The notes: generated by a model from the sequence alone, not told the origin. 64,000 bases of DNA from JANMDN01 sp031376285 (GCA_031376285.1 JANMDN010000068.1:1-64000); one strand, 5' to 3'; shown: positions 48,001-56,169, numbered from the stretch's first letter. Translations and numbers: made by a program.

Positions 48001-48536
48001 TCGAAGGCGACGGCCACAGCGTCCTTGATGCCCGCGACGCTGGCCGGCTCGATCACCGGGATACGTCCGGCGGCAAGCGTCAGACGGGAATCGGCGCCCA
48101 CCTGCGTCGACGAGAGCGATGGGTCGTCCCCGACAACCACGACCGCCGCCGCTCCATCTGCGGCCCGTGCCGCATTCGCGATCGCGAGGCCGTCGAGGGC
48201 GACGTAGGCCCCGACGCTCTTCATGATCGCAAGCGCTCGCGCACCGGGCACCTGCCTGGCACCGTTCAGCATCGCCGCGCTTTGGGCCTCGTTGTCGGCG
48301 AGGGCCGCCTCGACGCCGAGCTCTGCGAGGTAGGCCGCGTGGCGTTCGCAGACGATGAACACCTCCGCGACCGGCGATCCGGGGTAGCCGGTGACAAGCG
48401 ACACACCCGCCTCAAGGGCACCCTTGACGATCAGCTCGTTGCCGGTCAGCACGGCCCGGCCCGTACTCTGGGTCATCGGCGATCCGGTGTCTGCCACGAC
48501 CGCGGTTGCCAGTTCTCGGGGCAGAAGCGTGGTCAC
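45045..48536 (-). CDS. fused 2-oxoacid (indolepyruvate-type) ferredoxin oxidoreductase
   Basis: 1163-aa single-chain enzyme of the IorAB type with a C-terminal DUF6537. Pyrimidine-binding part: GNELIVKGALEAGVSLVTGYPGSPVAEVF. TPP-binding part: GLGGATGAGYAPLTDNR with VGDGTFFHGEMATMANSVK. A ferredoxin-like segment has CENCRECTRATACPGL and CVDDAYCTKVKACPSF. The gamma-like domain reads PGVGGMGTGVAARILIEAA and KKGLAQRGGSVFAQIV. The last 300 residues are the DUF6537-like region. It would oxidise 2-oxoacids from aromatic or branched-chain amino acids to acyl-CoA, passing electrons to ferredoxin. Start GTG 48536 with GAGGAAGGGG upstream. First gene of the operon, divergent from an Lrp regulator. Confidence 0.92.
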   Translation of the reverse strand: MTTLLPRELATAVVADTGSPMTQSTGRAVLTGNELIVKGALEAGVSLVTGYPGSPVAEVFIVCERHAAYLAELGVEAALADNEAQSAAMLNGARQVPGARALAIMKSVGAYVALDGLAIANAARAADGAAAVVVVGDDPSLSSTQVGADSRLTLAAGRIPVIEPASVAGIKDAVAVAFDLSQESGLIVAVVVTTSQADGLAVADLAPNLAPCVGPRRRVRIDTSAIDADGAVSLPPQAAILEGDLLGRRVPLLKDAVRRRRLDQTEGPTGGRLGVITGGASYVLVRDALATLGADGALPLLRLTLTWPADEEAIADFARHVDEIVVVEERAPHLEDQVRRALANAGVPVFGKQLPGGAAGFPEAGGLTPDAVRERFAALVGLRPSAFPAASLDRANALQGATAPVAEPDPVLARTPTYCAGCPHRGTSSPLIEVRRRLSDPDHMRRVHGRDPVDVIAHGGIGCYSMAFLPPWKEMHNLSAMGLGGATGAGYAPLTDNRHYVLVGDGTFFHGEMATMANSVKARQDILYIVLDNKTTAMTGHQGTPGSARDLMGRPQQPVDIERIVRAMGPGFVERVNPDERDDYTDLLERVMLMEGTRVIIADKECAITKGRRDKADRAQEVARVGFEPVRAHINIAEDVCENCRECTRATACPGLTIVDTPLGEKVAIDREVCVDDAYCTKVKACPSFEQVTVRRTRAPARVAAPDAVVPSEPTLPEIGPSFAVEVPGVGGMGTGVAARILIEAAFAEWPAVEAYQKKGLAQRGGSVFAQIVMHDGTRPRPAAIAHGELDLVIGLEPLEALRSLGGSDPHRVAAVVDASPRPTTTILTGAQDRITGFDEKVRERTRAGGAAVLKIGDVCEQAFGRRVAANVAAIGVAYQCGYLPLSGEGLRRAIENVSGRRHAATNLAAFELGRGLADREQREPQARSLAEVIDDEAKLIRSRQERRAFQSLMGAMDGIPEDVGRAVAVRLADLLAWGGEDYGRRYIDAVATVVEHTPNLAVPIAHNLHRVMAIKDEVFVAHLLTSPKKYARDRERFDIDESAGDRLAYVHFNRASFGLFGRQVEFDLKTRDWMLRIIRMGRPLRRLVPGWHRRERAFRDWYAETVLPLVTGGSLSGDGALEAVRLPETVTGFREIRYPKEDRAVERLAEIRRAPNIQGGVK

Positions 48537-48575
48537 CGTTTGGACCCCTTCCTCGTATCGTTTGCCACGAACTCA

Positions 48576-48589
48576 CTTACGAGTGTAAG
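48576..48589. promoter_or_regulatory. inverted repeat CTTAC-GAGT-GTAAG, candidate Lrp site
   Basis: Perfect 5-bp arms in the 91-bp divergent region between the oxidoreductase operon and the Lrp-type regulator gene, a likely shared operator. Confidence 0.5.
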
Positions 48590-48627
48590 CTCAGATCATT
48601 CCGAAAGCGAGCGAGAATCGTTCAGCA

Positions 48628-49158
48628 ATGCATGTCATCGATGACACTGACCGGAAGATCATTCAGTCGCTCGCTGACGATGCCCGCGTGTCGCTCGCAG
48701 AGATCGGGCGCAGGGTGCGTCTCTCGACTCCAGCGGTGCACCGGCGCCTCCGTGCCCTCGAAGCCGCGGGCCTCGTCGCCGGCTACACGGTGCGCCTGGA
48801 TACGTCCGTGCTCGGACACGGGCTCCAGGCCGTCGTCGCCCTCGAGCTGAGTGGCGGTACCGGCGCACTCGACCGCGTCGCGACCATTGTTGCCGGCTTC
48901 GCGGAAGTCGAAGCGTGCTGGTCAACAGCCGGCGCGAGCGATCTGCTGCTCCGCGTGCGTGCGCGCGGGCCGCGTGAGCTCGAGCGTCTCCTCGTTCGGC
49001 TCGGTGAGATCCCCGCGGTCGGGAGAACACGCTCCACGATCATGCTCGTGACCCATTTCGAGCGGGCCCCTGACCCAGGCGTACTCACGGCTCCAGGGGC
49101 GGAGCGTGGTGTTGTCGATCGGACCGACGGCCTCGTCGCCGTTGAGGTGACCGGGTGA
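48628..49158 (+). CDS. Lrp/AsnC-family transcriptional regulator
   Basis: 176-aa regulator. The N-terminal HTH is DTDRKIIQSLADDARVSLAEIGRRVRLSTPAVHRRLRALEAAGLVAGYTV. The C-terminal RAM/ACT-like ligand-binding domain follows (LQAVVALELSGGT, AEVEACWSTAGASDLLLRVRA, ELERLLVRLGEIPAVGRTRSTIML). Divergent from the amino-acid catabolic operon, it most likely senses an amino acid (Leu, Val or Phe) and controls that operon and itself. Its stop overlaps the thioesterase start by 4 nt. Confidence 0.93.
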   Translation: MHVIDDTDRKIIQSLADDARVSLAEIGRRVRLSTPAVHRRLRALEAAGLVAGYTVRLDTSVLGHGLQAVVALELSGGTGALDRVATIVAGFAEVEACWSTAGASDLLLRVRARGPRELERLLVRLGEIPAVGRTRSTIMLVTHFERAPDPGVLTAPGAERGVVDRTDGLVAVEVTG

Positions 49159-49586
49159 CTGTCTCAGCGGCTGGCGAGTACACCCTCTCGATCCTCGTGA
49201 TGCCGGCGCAGGAGAACTCCCTCGGTGTCATGCATGGCGGCCACATGATGAGCTGGATGGACATGGCCGCCTGGGTCGTCGCCACACGGGCCGTCGAGCC
49301 CGATCAGCGAGTCCTCTTCAAGGCGATCGAGCGGTGTGTTTGGTCGGCACCGCTCCATGCGGGCGAGATCTGCACCGTCCGTGCACGACTCAGTGGCGTC
49401 GGGCGGTCCTCGCTTCGAGTCGAACTCGAGGCCACCGGAGAGGACCCGGTCCGAAACGCGACGTGGACCGCCTGCGAGGCGGTGTTCACGATGGTGACGA
49501 CGGGGCCCGACGGCCGCGCCGAACCCGCCCGGCTTGTGGGGACCGACGACGGTGCGAAAAACGGGCCCGACGGACGAGCGGGTTAG
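49155..49586 (+). CDS. hotdog-fold acyl-CoA thioesterase
   Basis: 143-aa YciA/BFIT-type thioesterase. The active-site element is SLGVMHGGHMMSWMDMAAWVVATRA, and the hotdog strands continue with CVWSAPLHAGEICTVRARLSGVGRSSLRVELEA. It hydrolyses acyl-CoA to free acid and CoA, plausibly relieving acyl-CoA accumulation from the divergent catabolic operon. Co-translated with the Lrp regulator (GTGA overlap). The C-terminal 35 residues are a polar tail. The 3' end overlaps polA tail to tail by 4 nt. Confidence 0.88.
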   Translation: MTVSAAGEYTLSILVMPAQENSLGVMHGGHMMSWMDMAAWVVATRAVEPDQRVLFKAIERCVWSAPLHAGEICTVRARLSGVGRSSLRVELEATGEDPVRNATWTACEAVFTMVTTGPDGRAEPARLVGTDDGAKNGPDGRAG

Positions 49587-52168
49587 GCCTTCGCAGCCAG
49601 CCAGCTTGCTCCGATACCGACGTCGACGACGAGCTTCGGGTCGAGGTCCATCGCGCTCGTCATGGCGTCCCGGACAATCGGGACCGCGGCCTCAATCTCC
49701 TCGTCAGGAACTTCCACGAGGAGTTCATCATGGATCTGCAGCACGAGCCGGGCCGCGCCGCCAGCCTCCAACAGCCCGCGATGGGCTCGGATCATCGCCA
49801 CCTTGATGATGTCGGCCGCCGTTCCTTGAATCACGGTGTTGACCGCAAGTCGCTCGCCGAGGCTTCGCTGTTGCTGCGTGCGGCCGGCAAGCTCCGGGAT
49901 CGGTCGGCGGCGGCCAAGGAGCGTCGTCACGTACCCGTCGCGCGCGGCGTCGGCGATCGTCGTGTCGATGAACCTCCGCACGAGCGGGTAGCGCGCCAGG
50001 TATGCCTCGATGTACTCGGCCGCCTCCTTGCGCGGGATGCTGAGCTGTTCCGAGAGACCGAAGTCGCTGATCCCGTAGATGATCCCGAAGTTGACGGCTT
50101 TGGCCCGGTCGCGAGTTGTGCGGTCGACCGCCTCGATCGGCAGCCCAAACACCTCGGCGGCGGTGATCTGGTGCACGTCGTCCCCGCGGGCAAGCGCGTC
50201 GCGAAGCACCGGCTCGCCGGAGCAGTGCGCGAGGATCCGTAGCTCCACCTGCCCGTAGTCGAGGCTGACGAGGCTCGACCCCGTCCCGGCGACAAACGCG
50301 CCCCGAATCTCGCGGCCGATCGCCGTGCGCACGGGGATGTTCTGCAGGTTGGGGTTGACTGAGGAAAGACGACCGGTCTCGGCCGTGGTCTGGTTGAACG
50401 TCGTGTGGAGGCGTCCGTCGAGCGGGTCGACCTGCTGGGGCAGCGCGTCCAGGTAGGTGTTCTGGAGCTTGGTGAGTTCGCGGTACTGGCCGACGAGGCC
50501 GACGATCGGATGCTTCGACTCGAGAAGTTTGAGGACCGACCTATCGGTCGACCATCCGGTCTTTCCTTTGCGGAAGGTCGGAAGCCCAAGCCGCTCGAAG
50601 AGCACGCCGCCCAACTGCTTTGGCGAGTCGATGACGAACTCTCCGCCCGCGTGCTCCCAGATTTGCTCCCGCAGCTCGCCGATCTGTTCGAGCACACCCT
50701 TTGAGAGGTTCGCGAGCAGTCCGACGTCGAGCGTGATCCCGGCGCGCTCCATCGACGCGAGAACCGGGATCAGGGGCAGCTCGACGGTGCTCGCGAGTTC
50801 CTGCACGCCGGCCCGTTCCATCCGCGGCGCCTGTCGCTCGGCAAGAAGCCACGTCAGCGCGGCCGCGTTTGCGACCGCGTCCTCTGACCCGGTCACCGCA
50901 AGGCCGACCTCCTGGCAAAGCTCAGCGAGGTCGTAGCTGCGTCGTCTCGGCTCGATCAGGAACGCGACGACCATCGTGTCGTGTGCCGGAACGACCGCGC
51001 CGAGCGCGAGCGGGCGCAGGACGAGCTTGGCGTCGTGCGCGACGAGCGCCGCCTGGCCGAGAAAGCTCGCGAGCATCGGCACGACGTGGTCATCCACGGC
51101 CGCGACGAGCACGTTTCCGTCGCCTGAGGTGACGGCGATCCGGCCGTCGGCCAGCGCAACCGCGACTCGCTGAACGCCCGCGAGTCGAAACGCTAGGTCG
51201 GTCGCGTCGATCTCGTCAACGGTGATCGTGCGCACGTCGGTTCGAACCACGGGCTCGATTGAGACGACATCGGAGTTCAGCTCCGGGAGCCGACGGGCAA
51301 GCGACGAGAACTCAAAGCGGGTGAAGAGGTCGCGGATCTCGGCAAGGCGCGGGCCATCAAAGTCGAGGGGCTCCACGTCGTCGAGATCGACCTCGACCGG
51401 ACAGTCCCGGACGATCACGGCGAGGTCGCGGGTCAGGCGCGCATCGTCGGCGTGATCGGTCAACACCTGCTTTTTCTTCGGCGTCTGCTCCGAGGCATGA
51501 GCGAGGACCTCGTCGAGGGTGCCGTACTTCTGGATGAGCTGCGCCGCACCCTTCTCACCGATCCCCGGAACACCGGGCAGGTTGTCGCTTGAGTCGCCGA
51601 CGATGCCCCGGTAGTCGGTCATCTGCTCGGGCGTCACGCCGTAGCGCTCCTCGACCTTCTCGGGCGTGTAGCGCGTGACGTCGGTGACGCCCCGACCGGT
51701 CGCAAGGACAGACACTGAATCGTTCACGAGTTGGAGGGCGTCGCGGTCGCCGGTGAGGATCGTGACTCGCTCCCCGGCGGCGTCGGCGATCGTCGCAAGC
51801 GTCCCGATGACGTCGTCGGCCTCGAAGCCAACCAGCTCGGTATTGGTGAACCCGAACGCCGCCATGAGCGGACGGAAATGCGGTGACTGCTCCTTGAGGA
51901 GGTCCGGCGTCGCGGCCCGGCCCGCCTTATAGTCCTCGTAGCGCTCCTTGCGGAACGTCCGGCCGGGGGCGTCCCAGCAAACGATGACGCGCGACGGGCG
52001 CTCGTCGATCAGCACCTTGATCACCATCGCCGACAGTCCGTAGAGGGCGTTGGTCGGAAAGCCGTCTGCGGTGGCGATGCTCTCGGGCAGGGCAAAGAAC
52101 GCCCGGTAGGCGAGGCTATTCCCGTCGATCAGCATCAGCTCACCGTCAGGCGAGAAGGGCTCACTCAT
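49583..52168 (-). CDS. polA: DNA polymerase I
   Basis: 861-aa repair polymerase. The 5'-nuclease domain (1-300) is intact: MLIDGNSLAYRAFFALP, CWDAPGRTFRKERYEDYKAGR, FEADDVIGTLA, LTGDRDALQLV, DYRGIVGDSSDNLPGVPGIGEKGAAQL. The middle 3'-5' exonuclease fold is present, but the motif I Asp/Glu pair is missing (RVAVALADGRIAV), so proofreading is probably inactive, as in other Pol I proteins of this group. The polymerase domain has SLDYGQVELRILAH, RDRAKAVNFGIIYGISDFGL and LQIHDELLVEVP. Start ATG 52168 at MSEPFSPDGELMLIDGNS; the upstream extension to 52435 is antisense to the malic-enzyme leader. Confidence 0.96.
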   Translation of the reverse strand: MSEPFSPDGELMLIDGNSLAYRAFFALPESIATADGFPTNALYGLSAMVIKVLIDERPSRVIVCWDAPGRTFRKERYEDYKAGRAATPDLLKEQSPHFRPLMAAFGFTNTELVGFEADDVIGTLATIADAAGERVTILTGDRDALQLVNDSVSVLATGRGVTDVTRYTPEKVEERYGVTPEQMTDYRGIVGDSSDNLPGVPGIGEKGAAQLIQKYGTLDEVLAHASEQTPKKKQVLTDHADDARLTRDLAVIVRDCPVEVDLDDVEPLDFDGPRLAEIRDLFTRFEFSSLARRLPELNSDVVSIEPVVRTDVRTITVDEIDATDLAFRLAGVQRVAVALADGRIAVTSGDGNVLVAAVDDHVVPMLASFLGQAALVAHDAKLVLRPLALGAVVPAHDTMVVAFLIEPRRRSYDLAELCQEVGLAVTGSEDAVANAAALTWLLAERQAPRMERAGVQELASTVELPLIPVLASMERAGITLDVGLLANLSKGVLEQIGELREQIWEHAGGEFVIDSPKQLGGVLFERLGLPTFRKGKTGWSTDRSVLKLLESKHPIVGLVGQYRELTKLQNTYLDALPQQVDPLDGRLHTTFNQTTAETGRLSSVNPNLQNIPVRTAIGREIRGAFVAGTGSSLVSLDYGQVELRILAHCSGEPVLRDALARGDDVHQITAAEVFGLPIEAVDRTTRDRAKAVNFGIIYGISDFGLSEQLSIPRKEAAEYIEAYLARYPLVRRFIDTTIADAARDGYVTTLLGRRRPIPELAGRTQQQRSLGERLAVNTVIQGTAADIIKVAMIRAHRGLLEAGGAARLVLQIHDELLVEVPDEEIEAAVPIVRDAMTSAMDLDPKLVVDVGIGASWLAAKA

Positions 52169-52304
52169 CGCGGCGCAGCCTACCCAGTGAAGGGCCGCCG
52201 AGGTGCGCGGTGAAGGTCCGACACGCGGACGCGCCAGTATGCTTCCGGGCCGCTCAGGGGCACCGGTCTCCGGGCGGCCAGTCAGGCCCATCCAGGAGAG
52301 TTCT

Positions 52305-53708
52305 GTGGCCCCAAACCCCAGCGCACAGTTCAGCGTCAACCTTCGCGTGGAGACGCCCGCGACGAGCCCGGAGATCTTCGGGCAGCTTGCGGCGGCGATC
52401 AGCGCGGTCGGCGGGGACATTGCGGTGGTGGCCACGGTATCCGAGGGACAGACGGTGGTACGCGACGTCGCGGTGAATGCCGGCGACCAAGAGCAGGCCG
52501 ACCAGATCGTCGCGGCCGCCGGGTCGGTGTCGGGTGTAGCGCTCCTTGAGCACTACGACCGGACGTTCAAGATGCACGAGGGCGGGAAGATCGAACTCCT
52601 CGGCTCCAAAACGCTGACCGACGCCAACTTCGACGCGCTGGCGGGCTCAGGCGTCGCAGCCGTGGCCCGGGCGATCGCCGAGGCGCCCGAGCGCGCCAAG
52701 GAACTCACCCTCAAGCGCAACATGGTCCTTGTGGTCACAAACGGCACGGCGGTTCTCGGCCTTGGCGACATCGGCGCGGCCGCGGGCATGCCCGTGATGG
52801 AGGGCAAGTCGATGCTCTTCAAGGGCTTCGGCGATGTCGACAGCTACGCGATGTGCGTCGACTCGAGGGACCCCGACGAGATCATCGCGACGGTCAAGGC
52901 ATTCGCCCCGGCCTTCGGTGGGATCAACCTCGAAGACATCTCCGCGCCGACGTGCTTCCTGGTCGAAGACGCCCTTAAGGAGATGCTCGACATCCCCGTC
53001 TTCCACGACGATCAGCACGGCACGGCGATCGTGACGCTCGCGGCGGCGATCAACGCCTGCAAGCTGAACGGGCGGAACCTGGCCGAGCTCAAAGTCGTGG
53101 TGAACGGCGTCGGCGCGTCGGGTGTGGCGTGTTCGAAGATCCTGATGGAAGCGGGCATCACCGACATCATCGGCTGCGACACGAAGGGCGCGATCTACAA
53201 CGGTCGCACCGAGAACATGAACTACATGAAGGACTGGTACGCCACCAACACGAACCCGCGGGGCGTTCAGGGGACCCTCAGCGAGGCGATCGTCGGCGCG
53301 GACCTCTTCCTCGGTCTCTCCGGCCCGGGAACGTTCTCGCTTGATCAGTTGAAGTCGATGGCAGCCGAACCGATGGTGTTCGCGATGGCAAACCCGGTCC
53401 CGGAAATCATGCCGGAGATCGCCGGGCCGTACGTGAGCGTGATGGCAACAGGACGCTCGGACTACCCGAACCAGATCAACAACGTCCTGGCGTTCCCGGG
53501 GATCTTCAAGGGTGCGCTGGAATGCCAGGCGACGAAGATCAGCGAGGGGATGAAGCTGGCTGCGGCCAACGCGATCGCAAGCGTGGTGTCAGACGCCGAG
53601 CTGACGGCCGACTACATCATTCCGTCGGCGTTCAACCCTCGCGTGGCCCAAGTGGTAGCGGCCGAGACGATTCGCGTCGCCCGCGAGGAGGGCCTGGCCA
53701 GGAAGTAG
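52305..53708 (+). CDS. malic enzyme with N-terminal ACT-like domain
   Basis: 467-aa NAD(P)-dependent malic enzyme (oxidative decarboxylation of malate to pyruvate). Residues 10-85 form an ACT-like regulatory domain ([48 protein letters not shown]). The catalytic part has [78 protein letters not shown] (metal ligands), [17 protein letters not shown] and [10 protein letters not shown]. Start GTG 52305 is chosen for its AGGAGAG ribosome site; the longer frame to 52203 adds unrelated residues. The ACT domain suggests allosteric control by an amino acid. Confidence 0.93.
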   Translation: MAPNPSAQFSVNLRVETPATSPEIFGQLAAAISAVGGDIAVVATVSEGQTVVRDVAVNAGDQEQADQIVAAAGSVSGVALLEHYDRTFKMHEGGKIELLGSKTLTDANFDALAGSGVAAVARAIAEAPERAKELTLKRNMVLVVTNGTAVLGLGDIGAAAGMPVMEGKSMLFKGFGDVDSYAMCVDSRDPDEIIATVKAFAPAFGGINLEDISAPTCFLVEDALKEMLDIPVFHDDQHGTAIVTLAAAINACKLNGRNLAELKVVVNGVGASGVACSKILMEAGITDIIGCDTKGAIYNGRTENMNYMKDWYATNTNPRGVQGTLSEAIVGADLFLGLSGPGTFSLDQLKSMAAEPMVFAMANPVPEIMPEIAGPYVSVMATGRSDYPNQINNVLAFPGIFKGALECQATKISEGMKLAAANAIASVVSDAELTADYIIPSAFNPRVAQVVAAETIRVAREEGLARK

Positions 53709-53746
53709 CCGCAACGGGCGCGCTCAACTTTTGGACTCGGCGGGGC

Positions 53747-54592
53747 TCAGCCGGTCGCGAGGGTCCGGTACTCCCGGACGAGTTCGTAACAGACGGTCAG
53801 TCGCCGGTCCTCAGCGCTCCAGAACGCATTCGGCTCGTCACACTCCATTGCCGCGACGACGATGCCTGGCTCGAAGGCGTAGCTCGTGCGGATCACCTCA
53901 GAGAGTTCCTCGAGGAGGGCGTTCTCTTCGAGGTAGTCACGCTCATCGACGTAGGTGTCGGTCTCGCCGTAGCTGACCTCAACTGACGCCGGCGGTGCGA
54001 CGGAGCCGTCTGGACGTTCGTGGGGTTCGAGGAGACGAAACCAGGCGTCTTCGTTCTGGGCTGACTCGTCCTCGCAGACATCTCGCCGTCCCTCGGGCAA
54101 CTCAACATCGTCGGCCACCGCCGCAAACCGCTCGGGGTCCGCCCCGTAGAGGAGACAGGCGATCTGGTAGGCGCGCTGTTTGTCGGTCCCATGCTCGTCC
54201 CACCACGCGATCTCGGACAGGGGAACCTCGGAGGCACTCAAGAACCAACCGTTCATCGCGGCGATCAGGTAGTCGGCCGCCTCGGTCTTGTTGTCGGGTG
54301 TGAGGAACCATGTTGCGAGGCGATCGACGGCGTCCTCCTCCCGGCCGACGACGGGCAGGTCGAACTCCGAGACGAATGCGTGGCCAAGTTCGTGGTAGGC
54401 AACGAAGGCAAGGTTGCCCTCGACGAAGAGTTCGGGATCATCGCTGGTCCCTGTCGGGTCGGTTGCGGGTGGGGAGGTCGTGGCCGATGTGGAGGTCGCC
54501 GCGCCGTCGCCGCTCTGGGACTCACCACCACCACCGCAGCCCGAGAGAACTCCGAGGAGTGCCACAACCACCAGAAACAGGTACCGCTTCAA
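53747..54592 (-). CDS. DUF4344 metallopeptidase-like lipoprotein
   Basis: 281-aa lipoprotein (MKRYLFLVVVALLGVLSGC, Cys19) with a Ser/Thr-rich linker and a zincin-like core. The metal-binding HELGH in AFVAYHELGHAFVSEFDLPVVGREEDAVDRLA has a downstream Glu/Asp motif. WFLSASEVPLSEIAWWDEHGTDKQRAYQIACLLYG and the C-terminal CYELVREYRTLA fit the DUF4344 family of putative metallopeptidases. Start TTG 54592 is preferred because it gives an exact lipoprotein signal; ATG 54625 would add eleven polar residues. Activity is inferred from the motif only. Confidence 0.82.
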   Translation of the reverse strand: MKRYLFLVVVALLGVLSGCGGGGESQSGDGAATSTSATTSPPATDPTGTSDDPELFVEGNLAFVAYHELGHAFVSEFDLPVVGREEDAVDRLATWFLTPDNKTEAADYLIAAMNGWFLSASEVPLSEIAWWDEHGTDKQRAYQIACLLYGADPERFAAVADDVELPEGRRDVCEDESAQNEDAWFRLLEPHERPDGSVAPPASVEVSYGETDTYVDERDYLEENALLEELSEVIRTSYAFEPGIVVAAMECDEPNAFWSAEDRRLTVCYELVREYRTLATG

Positions 54593-54693
54593 GATCCTCC
54601 CTTGGCTCGTTGAGTCGCCAACCATTCGAGCACAGGGGCGGGTTCCAACGGGCGCGGCATGTTCTGAGCGCCCCGGCTATTCTCCAGAGGCCA

Positions 54694-54777
54694 GGGGGTG
54701 TGGCGGAATTGGTATACGCGACGGTCTCAAACACCGTTGGCCGCAAGGCCTTGAGGGTTCGAGTCCCTCTGCCCCTA
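54694..54777 (+). tRNA. tRNA-Leu (anticodon CAA)
   Basis: Class II tRNA. The acceptor GGGGGTG pairs with TGCCCCT including wobble pairs; the D-arm is TGGCGGAATTGG; the anticodon stem is ACGGT/ACCGT with loop CTCAAAC, anticodon CAA. A variable stem with TGGCCGCAAGGCC follows, then the T-arm GAGGG-TTCGAGT-CCCTC. Discriminator A77; no CCA is encoded. Its 3' end is repeated downstream at 55499 and 56205, making it the likely integration target of this region. Confidence 0.95.
54747..54771 (+). repeat. tRNA-Leu 3'-end repeat, copy 1 (in the tRNA gene)
   Basis: 25 bp starting GGCCTTGAGGGTTCGAG and running into the acceptor stem. An identical copy lies at 55499-55523 and a degenerate one at 56205-56237. 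This arrangement is typical of attachment-site duplications at tRNA genes. Confidence 0.75.
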
Positions 54778-54804
54778 TGACGCTTCACCGTGAGCCATGA
54801 TGCG

Positions 54805-54839
54805 ACTACGTTTTACCCCAATATGGGGTAAAACGTAGT
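54805..54839. promoter_or_regulatory. near-perfect 35-bp palindrome, antitoxin operator
   Basis: Arms ACTACGTTTTACCCCA and TGGGGTAAAACGTAGT are perfect 16-bp inverted repeats around ATA, 12 bp before the GTG start of the AbiEi-type antitoxin. The position fits an autoregulatory operator, with the TTTTA/TAAAA cores resembling AbiEi-type sites. Confidence 0.75.
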
Positions 54840-54850
54840 ACGGTTGTTTC

Positions 54851-55492
54851 GTGAGACGTGACGAGGCGTTTGAGGTGTTGGGACCGGTTGCCGCGGAGCA
54901 GGGCGGGTACATCACGGCCCAGCAGGCCTTGTTGGGCGGCGTGCCCCAGTGGATGCTCGTGAAGCTCGCAGATCGGGGGTTCCTACGGCGGGTTCGGCGA
55001 GGCGTATACCGGTCCGACCTTGGACGGGCGTCCAGTCTGCGGGAGGAGACGATCGCAGCGTGGCTGGAACTTGATGGCGCGGTCCTGCCGTGGGAACGCG
55101 GAGTGGTACGGGCGGTGATCAGCCACGCCAGTGCTGCTAGCCTGCTCGACATCGGGTCGATCGTTCCGGGGCTGCCAGAGATCACCGTCCGGAGGGCGGT
55201 GCGTCGACGCGCCGACGTCACCATTCACGTTGCCCCGTTCGCGTCCGAGGATGTGACCTGGCTTCCACTTGACGAGGCATTGCGGGTCCCGGTCACAAAC
55301 GCGGCGCGAACGATCATCGATCTACTTCTCGCGAATGAGGAAACCGACTACCTTGAGCGAGCCCTGCGCGAAGCGTTCGTTGATCGTCGGAGCGCACGAG
55401 GTGCGCTCGCTGGTGCAGCGTCCCGCCGCACGAGGGCCAGGGGTTTGGAGGGTCGCATTGAGCGGCTCGCGGTTGGCTCGTGGCCAGCGTGA
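54851..55492 (+). CDS. AbiEi-type (type IV) antitoxin domain protein
   Basis: 213-aa protein starting GTG 54851. The N-terminal winged-helix is EVLGPVAAEQGGYITAQQALLGGVPQWMLVKLADRGFLRRVRRGVYR. The C-terminal AbiEi-like half has VISHASAASLLDIGSIVPGLPEITV and RVPVTNAARTIIDLLL. It is a transcription repressor and antitoxin in AbiE systems. No nucleotidyltransferase toxin (AbiEii) follows; the gene ends at the second tRNA-end copy. It therefore looks like an orphan regulator or a truncated system. It has its own palindromic operator (54805-54839). Confidence 0.78.
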   Translation: MRRDEAFEVLGPVAAEQGGYITAQQALLGGVPQWMLVKLADRGFLRRVRRGVYRSDLGRASSLREETIAAWLELDGAVLPWERGVVRAVISHASAASLLDIGSIVPGLPEITVRRAVRRRADVTIHVAPFASEDVTWLPLDEALRVPVTNAARTIIDLLLANEETDYLERALREAFVDRRSARGALAGAASRRTRARGLEGRIERLAVGSWPA

Positions 55493-55498
55493 ACGCCT

Positions 55499-55523
55499 GG
55501 CCTTGAGGGTTCGAGTCCCTCTG
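55499..55523 (+). repeat. tRNA-Leu 3'-end repeat, copy 2
   Basis: 25 bp identical to 54747-54771, located just after the AbiEi-type gene stop. It marks a probable element boundary. Confidence 0.75.
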
Positions 55524-55582
55524 TCCTGTTTGGTGCCATGGCGTCAAACCGGTCTCAAAGACCAACCAGCCGCTCCGTCGCG

Positions 55583-55882
55583 CTATGCGACGTCGAGGTA
55601 GGCCCGGAGGGCGCGCCTGACGACATCACTTGTCGTCGCGCCATCCGAGGTCGCGCGTGCCTCGACGGCTGCGCGCAGTTCCGGGTCAAGGCGGATTGGG
55701 ACAACCGATGCCGGTCCCGATCCCATCGGTTTGCGCCCACCGCGACGCCGTAGCGCTTCTACGTCGTAACCGGCCTCTGCCTCGGCGGCAAGCCGCTCGA
55801 TGACCTCATCGGTGATCACGACACCGCCGGAGGTGCCATAGGTCTTGTGTGGGTTCGACATGGCGTGTGTTCCGTTCTTCAT
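55583..55882 (-). CDS. RHH antitoxin
   Basis: 99-aa antitoxin. The C-terminal half is a ribbon-helix-helix domain (VVPIRLDPELRAAVEARATSDGATTSDVVRRALRAYLDVA), while the N-terminal half (YGTSGGVVITDEVIERLAAEAEAGYDVEALRRRGGRKPMGSGPA) is a toxin-binding type tail. The ATG at 55882 overlaps the toxin stop by 4 nt; ATG 55861 is an alternative. A diverged, broken copy of this gene lies at 56575-56700. Here the toxin precedes the antitoxin. Confidence 0.85.
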   Translation of the reverse strand: MKNGTHAMSNPHKTYGTSGGVVITDEVIERLAAEAEAGYDVEALRRRGGRKPMGSGPASVVPIRLDPELRAAVEARATSDGATTSDVVRRALRAYLDVA

Positions 55883-56169
55883 GGCAGGAGGTGTTTGTAG
55901 ATCGGCCGCATCCGCATCGCGTGGATCGCAAGGACACGTCCGTCGTCCATGTGAAGGGCGATCACCTCAAGCAGATTTCCTGAACGATCCGGCCCAAGAT
56001 GCAAAAACCGAAGCGGCCCATCCTCATTCCCGAGATCGAAGACGACGACGGCAAACTCCGCGCCGTGAGCGATATCCAGGTCCGAGATCTTGTGCTTGCG
56101 GGCTGATGGATGAATGTCCAGACACGAGGTATCGTAATACGATCCAACGACGTGTGCAAGACCACTCAC
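55879..56169 (-). CDS. small toxin partner of the RHH antitoxin
   Basis: 96-aa protein with IHPSARKHKISDLDIAHGAEFAVVVFDL, LHLGPDRSGNLLEVIALHMDDGRVLAIHAMRMRPIYKHLLP. The I[HP]PSA.KHG.S..DI.HA start and the H.M..R..Y..LL end match the small BrnT-like/DUF4258-like toxins often paired with RHH antitoxins in actinobacteria, probably ribonucleases. Start ATG 56169 follows a short spacer from the third tRNA-end copy. Its 4-nt overlap with the antitoxin gene supports a working pair. Confidence 0.72.
   Translation of the reverse strand: MSGLAHVVGSYYDTSCLDIHPSARKHKISDLDIAHGAEFAVVVFDLGNEDGPLRFLHLGPDRSGNLLEVIALHMDDGRVLAIHAMRMRPIYKHLLP

Noticed and set aside
52169..52435. 89-residue N-terminal extension of PolA
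   Set aside because: Antisense to the malic-enzyme leader and ACT domain; PolA begins normally at MSEPFSPDGELMLIDGNS.
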